From the NCBI GenBank assembly GCA_902489575.1, contig CABUAQ010000012.1:1-32248 (forward strand): a DNA stretch of 32,248 nt, given 5' to 3'. Under the pieces are notes generated by a model, which was not told where the DNA came from, ran no database searches, and saw nothing but the letters and a program-made list of their open reading frames with translations. This stretch comes from an uncultured bacterium. Lineage in GTDB: Bacteria > Cyanobacteriota > Vampirovibrionia > Gastranaerophilales > Gastranaerophilaceae. Positions within the stretch are counted from its first letter, which is position 1; every line of letters starts with the position of its first letter. Both the position numbers and the translations under genes were made by a program. Below are positions 24,552 to 31,916 of the stretch, piece by piece.

Positions 24552-25346
24552 TTATACAGCAACTTTCATAGTTTTTTCAATAATTTCATTAAAACTGTCA
24601 GCTTTCAATGATGCACCACCGATTAAAGCGCCGTCGATATCTGATTTTGACATTTGTTCTTCAATTGTAGAAGGTTTTACAGAACCTCCGTATAAAATTC
24701 TGATAGCATCAGCAGCTTGAGAACCTGCAACTTCAGCAACAACGCCTCTAATCATTTTGATAACTCTGTTAGCTTCTTCTGCATCGCAAGACTTACCTGT
24801 ACCAATAGCCCAGATTGGTTCATAAGCAATAACTGATTTTGCTACATCTTCAGAAGAAATACCTTCCAAAGCTGCTTTAATTTGAGAAGCGATATGAGAA
24901 TCAGTAACACCTTCTTCTCTTTGTTCCAAAGTTTCTCCACAGCAAATAATAGGAATTAATCCACCTGCCAGAATAGCTTTTGCTTTTTTATTAATCATCT
25001 CATCTGTTTCAGAGAAATATTGTCTTCTTTCAGAGTGTCCGATAATTACAAAAGAACATCCTGCATCTTTAAGCATTTCAACAGAAATTTCACCTGTATA
25101 AGCACCTGATGCTTCCCAATGGCAGTTTTGACCGGCAACATAAATTTTACTTCCGCCGCAACCGCAATCACATTTCACTTCTGATACCTGATTTAACGAT
25201 GTAAATACAGGAGCAATAACAACTGTAGGTAATTGAGGCGCATTGTAATTATTTACAAAAGATTTGATACCTTCAAATAATGCTTTTGCATCACTTTGAA
25301 GTAAATTCATTTTCCAGTTTCCTGCAATAATAGGTTTTCTTGACAT
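24552..25346 (-). CDS. tpiA: Triosephosphate isomerase
   Basis: TpiA interconverts dihydroxyacetone phosphate and glyceraldehyde 3-phosphate. The 264 residues contain AGNWKMN (8-14, catalytic Lys12), GAYTGEIS, IIGHSERR with the catalytic His, AYEPIWAIGTGKSCDAEEAN with the catalytic Glu and flexible loop 6, and ILYGGSVKP. It is some ten residues longer than usual; the extra lies near residues 58-67 as a Cys/Gly-rich segment (KCDCGCGGSK) just before the VAGQN strand. AAGGAG lies seven bases before the ATG. A stem-loop with a U-run sits immediately upstream of that ribosome site (see 25365). It follows the pilin operon on the same strand. Confidence 0.96.
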   Translation of the reverse strand: MSRKPIIAGNWKMNLLQSDAKALFEGIKSFVNNYNAPQLPTVVIAPVFTSLNQVSEVKCDCGCGGSKIYVAGQNCHWEASGAYTGEISVEMLKDAGCSFVIIGHSERRQYFSETDEMINKKAKAILAGGLIPIICCGETLEQREEGVTDSHIASQIKAALEGISSEDVAKSVIAYEPIWAIGTGKSCDAEEANRVIKMIRGVVAEVAGSQAADAIRILYGGSVKPSTIEEQMSKSDIDGALIGGASLKADSFNEIIEKTMKVAV

Positions 25347-25364
25347 AATAATATCTCCTTTAAA

Positions 25365-25388
25365 AATACCACTTATACAAGTGGTATT
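25365..25388 (-). terminator. Hairpin with U-run between pilin operon and tpiA
   Basis: AATACCACTT and AAGTGGTATT form a 10-bp stem around a 4-base loop; on the minus strand the run TATTTTTA follows, directly abutting the AAGGAG of tpiA. It looks like the terminator of the pilin operon, yet leaves no room for a tpiA promoter after it. It may act as an attenuator or a 5' structure of tpiA mRNA; a weak TTGTTG-15-TAATAT lies just before it. Confidence 0.7.
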
Positions 25389-25418
25389 CTATATTAAAAA
25401 AGATATTAAAGCAACAAA

Positions 25419-26099
25419 CTAGTAATCCATTTTCCATCCGGCTTCCAGAATTTTAGTCATACAACCTGCTGATTTTTCATATGCATTCTTATTGGATCCT
25501 CCTCTAATTCCGCAATCTGCTGCAGGCGCACCTAAAGAACCGGGGACATTACTGCCGCTACTATAATCTGACAATGAACCGTCTGTTTTAAGATCCATTG
25601 AAAAAACATCTCTTCCTGCCATATTAGGTTCAGATGGACCATTGACATCAACACAAATACTTGTTACCTGATTGTTTGGATTATGTGACATGCAAATTGT
25701 TGCACCGTTTACAGTCTGGGCACAATACCCACTCGGAGCATTCATTTCCGCACCTTGTAAAGTTTTATATGAATCCCCAACACATTTATAATCACCTGTT
25801 TCACAATTTCTGTTTGCAAGGTTAAAATAATTATTTAAGAAGTAGCAAGGACCTGTTTTACAAGTATCTGCTTCGGTATCTTGAGGTACACCGGCTGAGG
25901 TTGTATAATAATTATCTGTCTGCTCATCATTTCTAATTGCCTGTGCAGCTTCAGAAATCTGAGAGTAAACTCTTTTTAATTGTGAAGCATAAACCTTGTT
26001 TCTATAGTTTTTCAAGATAGTAGGAATAGTAAGAGCAGCAATTACCCCGACAATCCCGAGTGTTATTAAAACTTCCGATAATGTAAAACCTTTTTTCAT
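25419..26099 (-). CDS. Type IV pilin-like protein, operon gene 4
   Basis: A 226-residue protein with the very short leader MKKG, then FTLSEVLITLGIVGVIAA, a class III prepilin signal processed by prepilin peptidase. After the helix comes KNYRNKVYASQLKRVYSQISEAAQ, shared in pattern with its neighbours. The globular part holds nine cysteines, including TCKTGPCYF and the paired YCAQTVNGATICM, so disulphides outside the cytoplasm are likely. The conserved SICVDVNGPSEPNMAGRDVFSMD and the ending GWKMDY are the family hallmarks. AAAGGG precedes the ATG by five bases. The first 48 bases of coding DNA are identical to those of the gene at 26121. It is the last of four co-directional pilin genes. Minor pilin or pseudopilin cannot be told apart here. 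Confidence 0.87.
   Translation of the reverse strand: MKKGFTLSEVLITLGIVGVIAALTIPTILKNYRNKVYASQLKRVYSQISEAAQAIRNDEQTDNYYTTSAGVPQDTEADTCKTGPCYFLNNYFNLANRNCETGDYKCVGDSYKTLQGAEMNAPSGYCAQTVNGATICMSHNPNNQVTSICVDVNGPSEPNMAGRDVFSMDLKTDGSLSDYSSGSNVPGSLGAPAADCGIRGGSNKNAYEKSAGCMTKILEAGWKMDY
26052..26099 (-). repeat. 48-base exact repeat, copy in pilin gene 4
   Basis: These 48 bases encode the leader and start of the helix and match 26763-26810 without a difference, while the flanking bases differ. This points to recent duplication or gene conversion of the pilin N-terminus. Confidence 0.85.
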
Positions 26100-26120
26100 C
26101 TTTACCCTTTCACTGCAATT

Positions 26121-26810
26121 TTAATATGTAATTTCCCAACCTGCATCTTTTACAGTGTTATAACATCCACAGGCTATATCATAAATACTGCCGGTTTTAT
26201 TATTATTACAAGTTCCTGCGACACAACCGTAATTATCATTAGTACATCCGCTGGCGTAATCTGCAATAGAGCCATCCTGATGCATATCCATAGAAAAAAC
26301 ATCACGTCCTATAGTGTTGGGTTCTGCTTGAGCGTTAACATCAACTATCATGCTCAAACACTTATTACCAGGGTTATAAAAACTACAAATAGTCGGCCCG
26401 TTAACTGTTTGAACACAATATGTATCAGGCATACTTAAACTGCCTGAGCCGTCAAGATGTTTATAGGTAGTAGCACCCGCAACACAAGAATTGTCTTTTC
26501 CTGTACCGCAATCGTGTTTTATAACTTTAAAATATTGATTAAAAAAGTACTGCAGCCCTGACGGACAATCAATATCCGCAGTTCCTGCAGGACAATTTAC
26601 TCCTATTTTTGTTTCTGAAAAAGTACTCACATTTTCATCATTCATCATCGAAACTGCAGCATCCGAAATCTGCGCCTGAATTTTTTTTAGCTGCGCTACA
26701 TATAGTCTGTTTCTATAATTCTTCATAATTGAGGGGATAGTTAAGACCGATACAATACCAATAATCCCGAGTGTTATTAAAACTTCCGATAATGTAAAAC
26801 CTTTTTTCAT
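26121..26810 (-). CDS. Type IV pilin-like protein, operon gene 3
   Basis: The 229-residue product starts MKKGFTLSEVLITLGIIGIVSV, a class III prepilin leader cut after Gly4. It continues with KNYRNRLYVAQLKKIQAQISDAA, then a Cys-rich head with YCVQTVNGPTICSF, MIVDVNAQAEPNTIGRDVFSMDMHQDGS (DVNA where others have DVNG), a CGCY cluster and the ending GWEITY. The frame extends to an ATG at 26837 inside the end of the preceding gene, but ATG 26810 has AGAGGT five bases upstream and gives the proper leader, so it is used; it starts ten bases inside the 3' end of the previous gene. Extra cysteines in the last 40 residues set it apart from genes 2 and 4. Confidence 0.87.
   Translation of the reverse strand: MKKGFTLSEVLITLGIIGIVSVLTIPSIMKNYRNRLYVAQLKKIQAQISDAAVSMMNDENVSTFSETKIGVNCPAGTADIDCPSGLQYFFNQYFKVIKHDCGTGKDNSCVAGATTYKHLDGSGSLSMPDTYCVQTVNGPTICSFYNPGNKCLSMIVDVNAQAEPNTIGRDVFSMDMHQDGSIADYASGCTNDNYGCVAGTCNNNKTGSIYDIACGCYNTVKDAGWEITY
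26763..26810 (-). repeat. 48-base exact repeat, copy in pilin gene 3
   Basis: Second copy of the 48-base stretch at 26052-26099. The corresponding part of the gene at 26819 is similar but clearly diverged. Confidence 0.85.
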
Positions 26811-26818
26811 ACTTACCT

Positions 26819-27493
26819 CTAATATTCCATCTTCCAACCGGCATCAATAATCGCACTTAAACAGCCGGCAGATTGAAAATTGCCAAAACCGGTATTACAA
26901 TCTTTCCCTTCCGCTCCCGGCACGGCAGGATCCGGACTCTTACTGCCGAAATCAGTTATTGCTCCATTTGATTTTATATCCATACAAAACAAATCCCTTC
27001 CAGCAATATTCGGCTTTTTAATCCCGTTAACATCAACACAAATATAAACGTAATCCTTTTCTCTTTTCATACATATTGCGGCATCATTTGTTGTTTGAAC
27101 ACAGTAATCGCTGGTAATACCGCCGGCATTACTACCTGTTAGGGTTCTGTAAGGATTATTAGGAGTGCCAACAATACATCTTTCTGTAGTATTAGCACAG
27201 TTCTTTTTTACAGCGCCAAAATAATTACCCAAAAAGTAACAAGCACCGACTGTACAGTTATTTGCCGTAGTAGTTTGTGCCATTGCGGCTTTTGTTTCAT
27301 AAAAGTTATCCACTCTTTCATCATGCATAATCATTTCAACTGCACCGCTAATTTGTGCATAAGTCTTCTGCAGCTGCGCAGTGTATACTCTGTTATGATA
27401 ATTTTTCATAGCAGACGGAATGCTTAATACTGCAACAACACCAACAATGCCTAATGTTATTAAAACTTCCGCAAGAGTAAAACCCTGTTTCAT
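26819..27493 (-). CDS. Type IV pilin-like protein, operon gene 2
   Basis: A 224-residue protein starting MKQGFTLAEVLITLGIVGVVAVL, a class III prepilin leader. KNYHNRVYTAQLQKTYAQISGAV follows. The head has NCTVGACYFLGNYF, YCVQTTNDAAICM, YICVDVNGIKKPNIAGRDLFCMD and the ending GWKMEY, with ten or so cysteines overall. The overall plan is that of gene 4, including the ACYFLGNYF block (CYFLNNYF in gene 4). GAAAGG lies six bases before the ATG. Its last codons overlap the next gene's start by ten bases at most, so the array is a single operon transcribed from the promoter at 28243. Confidence 0.88.
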   Translation of the reverse strand: MKQGFTLAEVLITLGIVGVVAVLSIPSAMKNYHNRVYTAQLQKTYAQISGAVEMIMHDERVDNFYETKAAMAQTTTANNCTVGACYFLGNYFGAVKKNCANTTERCIVGTPNNPYRTLTGSNAGGITSDYCVQTTNDAAICMKREKDYVYICVDVNGIKKPNIAGRDLFCMDIKSNGAITDFGSKSPDPAVPGAEGKDCNTGFGNFQSAGCLSAIIDAGWKMEY

Positions 27494-27506
27494 ATAAACC
27501 TTTCTG

Positions 27507-28202
27507 TTAATATTTCATTTCCCAATTATCTTCCATAATACGAGTTAAACATCCTTCGCCAAATTCAGTAAATGTTTCTTTTCCGTCAGCATCTTTTCTG
27601 CCACAGGATGTAGCAGCACCACCATTAAGCTTATTTGTTGAATTATCTAATTTTATTAGAAAATAATCTCTGCCAAATATATTCGGACCATCAGTACCAT
27701 TTACGTCAACATGAAATTCACAAGTTTGTGGCAAAAATATCGTACCTCTATTTGGCTTTGTGCAAATAAAAGCTATGGCTTCACCTCCAGCGAGTTTGGC
27801 TGTTCCAATACCTCTTTCCGCCTGTGGTGTCTGAACAAATAAGCGTTGAGTGGAAATGGATTTATCTTCATTAAGCATTCTATAAGTAGCAGCAAATGTT
27901 GATAAATTACTGTTATTATTTGTTTTTTTGAAATATTTATCTATAAAATCTTGTTGAACAGATCCAACTACAGACCCTTGAAGAGTAACCGCAATGTAAG
28001 GTGTTTGGGAAAAATAAGAAACATTACTGTCTATACATGCCTGATTAATAGCAGTACCAAGCATTTCATAAACTTTTTTCAATCTGGAGGTATAAATTCT
28101 ATTATGGTAATCCTTCATAAACCCCGGCAACACAAGCGTTGCAATAACACCAATAATCGCCATAGTAACCAATAATTCACCAACAGTGAGGGCTTTTCTC
28201 AT
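27507..28202 (-). CDS. Divergent type IV pilin-like protein, operon gene 1
   Basis: First gene of the pilin operon, 231 residues. The leader is MRKA and the mature start LTVGELLVTMAIIGVIATLVLP: Ala replaces Gly at the cleavage site and Leu replaces Phe at +1, but Glu at +5 is kept, so processing is probable but may be less efficient. KDYHNRIYTSRLKKVYEMLG follows. The head is cysteine-poor compared with genes 2-4 but keeps EFHVDVNGTDGPNIFGRDYF and the ending NWEMKY. The frame extends to 28298 through the promoter; ATG 28202 has AGGA nine bases upstream, and ATG 28208 two codons earlier is the alternative. Being first and most diverged, it may have a distinct role such as tip or initiator. Confidence 0.82.
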   Translation of the reverse strand: MRKALTVGELLVTMAIIGVIATLVLPGFMKDYHNRIYTSRLKKVYEMLGTAINQACIDSNVSYFSQTPYIAVTLQGSVVGSVQQDFIDKYFKKTNNNSNLSTFAATYRMLNEDKSISTQRLFVQTPQAERGIGTAKLAGGEAIAFICTKPNRGTIFLPQTCEFHVDVNGTDGPNIFGRDYFLIKLDNSTNKLNGGAATSCGRKDADGKETFTEFGEGCLTRIMEDNWEMKY

Positions 28203-28242
28203 ACTCATAAATCCTGTTTTGCCATACGTATTATATATACAA

Positions 28243-28271
28243 ATTATACAACTTTTTTTGCATATTTTCAA
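28243..28271 (-). promoter_or_regulatory. Promoter of the pilin operon
   Basis: On the minus strand TTGAAA (28271-28266) and TATAAT (28248-28243) are separated by exactly 17 bases, close to the ideal housekeeping promoter. Transcription would start near 28236, leaving a leader of about 34 bases before ATG 28202. Confidence 0.85.
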
Positions 28272-28309
28272 GTGCACAAATAATAATACTATATGCAAAA
28301 ATAATACGG

Positions 28310-28370
28310 GAACCCCTCCCTAAAGACTTGGTGGAATGACGTAGTTTCCCCGCACTTTAAGAAGAGGTTC
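28310..28370 (-). ncRNA. Long hairpin after the Ycf45-like gene
   Basis: On the minus strand GAACCTCTTCTTAAAG pairs along all 16 positions with CTTTAGGGAGGGGTTC (13 Watson-Crick and 3 G-U). Inside it GGGGAA pairs with TTCCACC with one bulge. The three wobbles become A-C mismatches on the plus strand, so the RNA belongs to the minus strand. It starts about 20 bases after the stop of the Ycf45-like gene and lies upstream of the pilin promoter; TATTATTTTTG follows. It is probably a 3'-UTR structure or elaborate terminator, but could be a processed small RNA. Confidence 0.65.
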
Positions 28371-28390
28371 AAACTTTTTTCAGGAATTAT

Positions 28391-30007
28391 TTATCCTATC
28401 TGTTCTTTATACTCTTTGCCGCCAACAATCCGTAAATGTCTGCTATCTCCCTCTCCGACAGATTTACTTTCAAGATTATGCTGCTCAACCAGTTCATGTT
28501 GTAGTTTTCTTATCTGTTGGGTTTGAGGTTTTAATTCAACATCAGCCGCTCCGGCAAGAACCTTTTCTATTGCAGATTTTGCTTCATCTAAAGCTTTTTC
28601 GGTTATATCATAAAATGTCTGACGTTCATTAACTTCTGCAATATCAAGTGCTTCTTTAATAACTTTTTGTATTTGAGCCATTGAATTGGTTTTTACATAG
28701 AATATTTGCAAACGGTTTTCTTCCGCAGTACTCAAAACCTTTGCTCCGCCTTTTATAAAGTTCTTATGCGCTATTACAATGTTAGCATCATCTATGTTTC
28801 TGGTAATTTCCGCATTCAAATCAAGCCGTTCAATAACCTTTTCCGCAATACTTCTTGACACCGCATACAGATAAATCTTTTTAAATTTTTTAACTTCTTC
28901 AACATATTTTTGTCTTGAAAAACTAAATTTTAAACTTTCAGGATGCTCAATTTTATCATCCAAAGCATTGATTTTGTCCAGTACAGTAGGCATTTTTTGT
29001 GAAACCGGTTCCTGAGATGAAAAACTGTATGTCTTATCAACCTTACGAATTTCGGGCCTGATTGGCCAACCTCGCAGAATATAATCGACCGCTTCCGAAG
29101 TATTTTTGTACACTGCAAGAGTATTACGATCTAAAATTTCTATTACTATATCAAAAGTCGGCTGTTTTTCTCTTTCCAATACTGTTTTTTGTGAAGAACG
29201 GCGTTTTGCCTCATCATCACCTAATGTTACAGATTGAATACCACCGACTAAATCTGATAATGTCGGATTTTTAATTAAACTTTCTAAACTATTACCATGA
29301 GCTGTTGCAATAAGCATTACCCCGCGTTCAGCAATAGTTCTTGCAGCCTGTGCTTCGGCTTCTGTACCGATTTCATCCACAACAATCACTTCAGGAGTAT
29401 GGTTTTCAACAGCTTCAATCATAATATCTTTTTGATATTCAGGCTGTCTTACCTGCATCCTTCTTGCATGACCAACCGCAGGATGAGGAGTATCACCATC
29501 ACCCGCAATTTCGTTTGATGTATCAACAATTACAACTCTTTTACCAAGTTCGTCCGCCACCAGTCTTGAAATTTCTCTCAATTTTGTAGTTTTACCAACA
29601 CCCGGCCTGCCAAGGAACAAAATGCTCTTGTTCTGCAAACATATGTCCTTAATACAAGAAATGGTCCCCGTGACAACCCTGCCGATTCTACACGTAAGAC
29701 CTACTACTTTACCCTGCCTGTTTCTTATTGCACTAATCCTATGGAGTGTTCCCGGAATTCCGGAACGATTATCTGATGTAAATTCCTGAACTCTCGAAGT
29801 TATATATGTAATATCTTCATAAGTTATATCAGAAGAATCTATATACTCAATCTTCCCGTCAGAATGCCTCATCTCGGGAGGTCTGCCAATATCAAGAACA
29901 ATCTCTATCACATCATCCATATTGGCATAAGTAACATGCTGCCGTATTTTGTCGGGGAGAATCTCAACTAATCTGTCTAAATCGTTCTGGAATTGTATGT
30001 TGCTCAT
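28391..30007 (-). CDS. Ycf45-like AAA ATPase with R3H domain
   Basis: The 538-residue protein matches the cyanobacterial/plastid Ycf45 group, relatives of the SpoIIIAA and secretion-ATPase fold. An N-terminal region (about 1-120) leads to the ATPase with Walker A GRPGVGKTT (133-141), DTSNEIAGDGD, the conserved HPAVGHARRMQV, Walker B VIVVDEIG (207-214) and ATAHGNSLESL. After a linker, about 340-470 form a second alpha/beta part, and the C-terminus has RKLQH...GDSRHLRIVG, an R3H-type single-stranded nucleic acid-binding motif (Arg-x3-His). The role is unsettled in the family. It stands directly upstream of the pilin operon on the same strand, separated by a hairpin and a promoter. AAAGG precedes the ATG. 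Confidence 0.88.
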   Translation of the reverse strand: MSNIQFQNDLDRLVEILPDKIRQHVTYANMDDVIEIVLDIGRPPEMRHSDGKIEYIDSSDITYEDITYITSRVQEFTSDNRSGIPGTLHRISAIRNRQGKVVGLTCRIGRVVTGTISCIKDICLQNKSILFLGRPGVGKTTKLREISRLVADELGKRVVIVDTSNEIAGDGDTPHPAVGHARRMQVRQPEYQKDIMIEAVENHTPEVIVVDEIGTEAEAQAARTIAERGVMLIATAHGNSLESLIKNPTLSDLVGGIQSVTLGDDEAKRRSSQKTVLEREKQPTFDIVIEILDRNTLAVYKNTSEAVDYILRGWPIRPEIRKVDKTYSFSSQEPVSQKMPTVLDKINALDDKIEHPESLKFSFSRQKYVEEVKKFKKIYLYAVSRSIAEKVIERLDLNAEITRNIDDANIVIAHKNFIKGGAKVLSTAEENRLQIFYVKTNSMAQIQKVIKEALDIAEVNERQTFYDITEKALDEAKSAIEKVLAGAADVELKPQTQQIRKLQHELVEQHNLESKSVGEGDSRHLRIVGGKEYKEQIG

Positions 30008-30093
30008 ATATTCGCTGCCTTTCTATTTTGATTATAACAAAATATTTCACGGCTATTAAATGCGATTATCAGTATGGTATATCTTCTATATAT

Positions 30094-30099
30094 ATTATA
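30094..30099 (-). promoter_or_regulatory. -10 element of the Ycf45-like gene
   Basis: TATAAT on the minus strand, a perfect -10 hexamer, with no convincing -35. The transcript would begin near 30087 and have a leader of about 80 bases. The 405-base gap between this gene and 30413 also holds the dyad at 30238 and the repeats at 30285; nothing else was seen in it. Confidence 0.4.
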
Positions 30100-30237
30100 C
30101 TACATGTAACGACTAAATTTCCATGTTTCTTTACTATTTTTGTAGCAATTTTAACAAAACTTTACATTTAGAAGTGGATTCAATTGAAGTCATATCAACA
30201 CTTTTCGCTTTGAAAAATAGAAAAAAAATAAATTTAA

Positions 30238-30253
30238 TCAATCTGTAGATTGA
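30238..30253. promoter_or_regulatory. Operator-like dyad
   Basis: TCAATCT-GT-AGATTGA is a perfect 7-bp inverted repeat around two bases, the shape of a binding site for a dimeric regulator. It lies 160-175 bases upstream of the coiled-coil gene at 30413, with no coding sequence around it. A short RNA hairpin is the alternative, but a two-base loop makes that unfavourable. Confidence 0.35.
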
Positions 30254-30284
30254 ACTGTATAAAATCGCTTTACATTCCGAAATA

Positions 30285-30341
30285 CATTTAATAATTTTAT
30301 AAAAATCATTTAATAAAACTTATATCTAATACATTTAATAA
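30285..30341 (+). repeat. Three CATTTAATAA direct repeats
   Basis: CATTTAATAA occurs at 30285-30294, 30307-30316 and 30332-30341, spaced 22 and 25 bases, near two helical turns. The first and third are preceded by ATA (13 identical bases). The block ends about 70 bases before ATG 30413 and could bind a regulator or curve the promoter DNA. Confidence 0.6.
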
Positions 30342-30412
30342 CAAAAAATTTTATGCCCTGCTTTTTTACAACTAAGTTAGTTTTATGCATGTTAAGAGAA
30401 AGGTCAATTTTT

Positions 30413-31705
30413 ATGTTAATTAATCCTGTGTTTATGTGGCAAAATACACACATATCAAAATTCCCCGGTAAAAACTCTACCAGAAACACACCCGAATTTT
30501 ATATAAATAATCCGGATTGTGTAACATTTTCAGCAGGCCCGAATCCGCAAATTCTTCGTAACCAATTAAGAATTTTGCTATCTCAAGATATTTGGGCTGT
30601 GAAATTAAAGGTTAAGATGCCTGAAACACCTTTAGAACAAGAAGTTCTGCTTGAGTTGCTGCAAAATAGACTAAAACTTGACAGATTTACCCGGCTGTCA
30701 AACGAAAAAGCTCAATTAAAAACCAAAATTGGTACAATCACAAGGCTTGAACAGACGAATCCGGCTGATCCCGAACTGCAACAACTCAAAAAAGATTTGG
30801 AAAAATATGGAAATATCGATTCCGTTCTAAAAACTCTCAACAAAAACATTGAACTGGAAATCAAAAAAAATCGACAAGCTTATGATTATTTCAAAAATTT
30901 TGAACCTATTGAAAATGAATATTGGGATAAAAGAATTGTCAAACCTTCCATGGCAGAAAAATTCTTCCATAAAATCAATAAAAACAATATAAATGTTAAC
31001 GGGCAATACTCGACCAAAGAACTAATTGAAATAATTTCATCAGGCAAACTTCCTTCAACTGAAGCTGCAAAAACAATTTCAAAACCGGTATCAAAAAAAC
31101 AACTTTTTCTGCAAATCGAACAGCAGTATGAACAACTTTTGCGAGAAAATGTTGATGTGTATGAAGGCAGATTAAATCATAATGATGATGCCCGCAATGC
31201 ACGTAAATCAATTTCTGAAACCTTTAAAAAAGAATTACAAAAATTCCCGGATTTACAAAATCAACTCAATAAAATATACGCTGCAGTAGAAGCTAAATTT
31301 ATGCACAAAATAAACAGGCTGTCTGAAACTGATATCTACCCTATAGGCGAAATCTGGAGCCAGATGAATGTAATAGAAGCAAAAATTAAAAGCCTTTCAA
31401 ATGAAATCATTGAACTCAAAACCAGACTGGCAGAAAATCCTCAAAATACTAGGCTTCAAGGAGAAATAAACAGAAAAGAAAAATCTCTCAGAATTAACAA
31501 AAATGAATGGTTAAAAGGATTAAAACACAGTATAAGATATGAAAATATAAATAGAGAAAGAATGATTGCAGCAGGCAAAGTCGCAGAATATGACTATTTA
31601 ACAGGTGAAAATAAAACTTTAAAACGGCACAAAGCGGCTTTTGAAATATTTAAAAACAATAATGAAAGCATTCCTGAAGAACAGTGGGAAAATATTATAA
31701 ATTGA
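30413..31705 (+). CDS. Coiled-coil protein of unknown function
   Basis: The 430-residue protein matches no family I know. It starts MLINPVFMWQNTHISKFPGK; the first 60 residues are polar and Asn/Pro-rich, and the rest is almost all helix. Long heptad-rich stretches occur at roughly 75-170 (including KAQLKTKIGTITRLE and LQQLKKDLEKY), 225-300 and 320-390 (IEAKIKSLSNEIIELKTRLAENP). It is highly charged, has only one cysteine and no membrane segment or signal peptide. The frame opens 60 bases earlier at 30353, but ATG 30413 follows GAAAGG and avoids an unlikely hydrophobic/Cys extension. A scaffold, cytoskeletal or secreted effector-like role are all open. It is monocistronic, behind a repeat-bearing upstream region. 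Confidence 0.75.
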   Translation: MLINPVFMWQNTHISKFPGKNSTRNTPEFYINNPDCVTFSAGPNPQILRNQLRILLSQDIWAVKLKVKMPETPLEQEVLLELLQNRLKLDRFTRLSNEKAQLKTKIGTITRLEQTNPADPELQQLKKDLEKYGNIDSVLKTLNKNIELEIKKNRQAYDYFKNFEPIENEYWDKRIVKPSMAEKFFHKINKNNINVNGQYSTKELIEIISSGKLPSTEAAKTISKPVSKKQLFLQIEQQYEQLLRENVDVYEGRLNHNDDARNARKSISETFKKELQKFPDLQNQLNKIYAAVEAKFMHKINRLSETDIYPIGEIWSQMNVIEAKIKSLSNEIIELKTRLAENPQNTRLQGEINRKEKSLRINKNEWLKGLKHSIRYENINRERMIAAGKVAEYDYLTGENKTLKRHKAAFEIFKNNNESIPEEQWENIIN

Positions 31706-31887
31706 TAAATGATTTGATTATTTCAGATCTGGTATTTGGAAGGTATAAGATAAACTGAAGAAAGGACTCTTTTTATTTGCCAAAAGAGAATTTTGGTGCA
31801 AGTTGTATGGAAGCCGTCTAAAATTACTAATAGAGAATTCTTTTAAAATCCCGAAAGCCAGCACCATACGGGAAAACCATACAAAAA

Positions 31888-31907
31888 AGAGGCTACAATA
31901 AGCCTCT
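31888..31907 (-). terminator. Terminator downstream of the tmRNA 3' end
   Basis: On the minus strand AGAGGCT-TATTGT-AGCCTCT is followed by T5-T6, a textbook intrinsic terminator. It begins nine bases after the CCA end at 31917, the normal position for a stable-RNA terminator. Confidence 0.85.
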
Positions 31908-31916
31908 GAAATTTAA

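Noticed and set aside
31767..31788. CTCTTTT/AAAAGAG hairpin after the coiled-coil gene as its terminator.
   Set aside because: No U-run follows and the stem is AT-rich, so support is too weak.
31718..31867. A 49-residue minus-strand open frame (MVLAFGILKEFSISNF...) downstream of the tmRNA terminator.
   Set aside because: No ribosome site, unconvincing composition, and it starts just past a terminator; chance is the simplest explanation.
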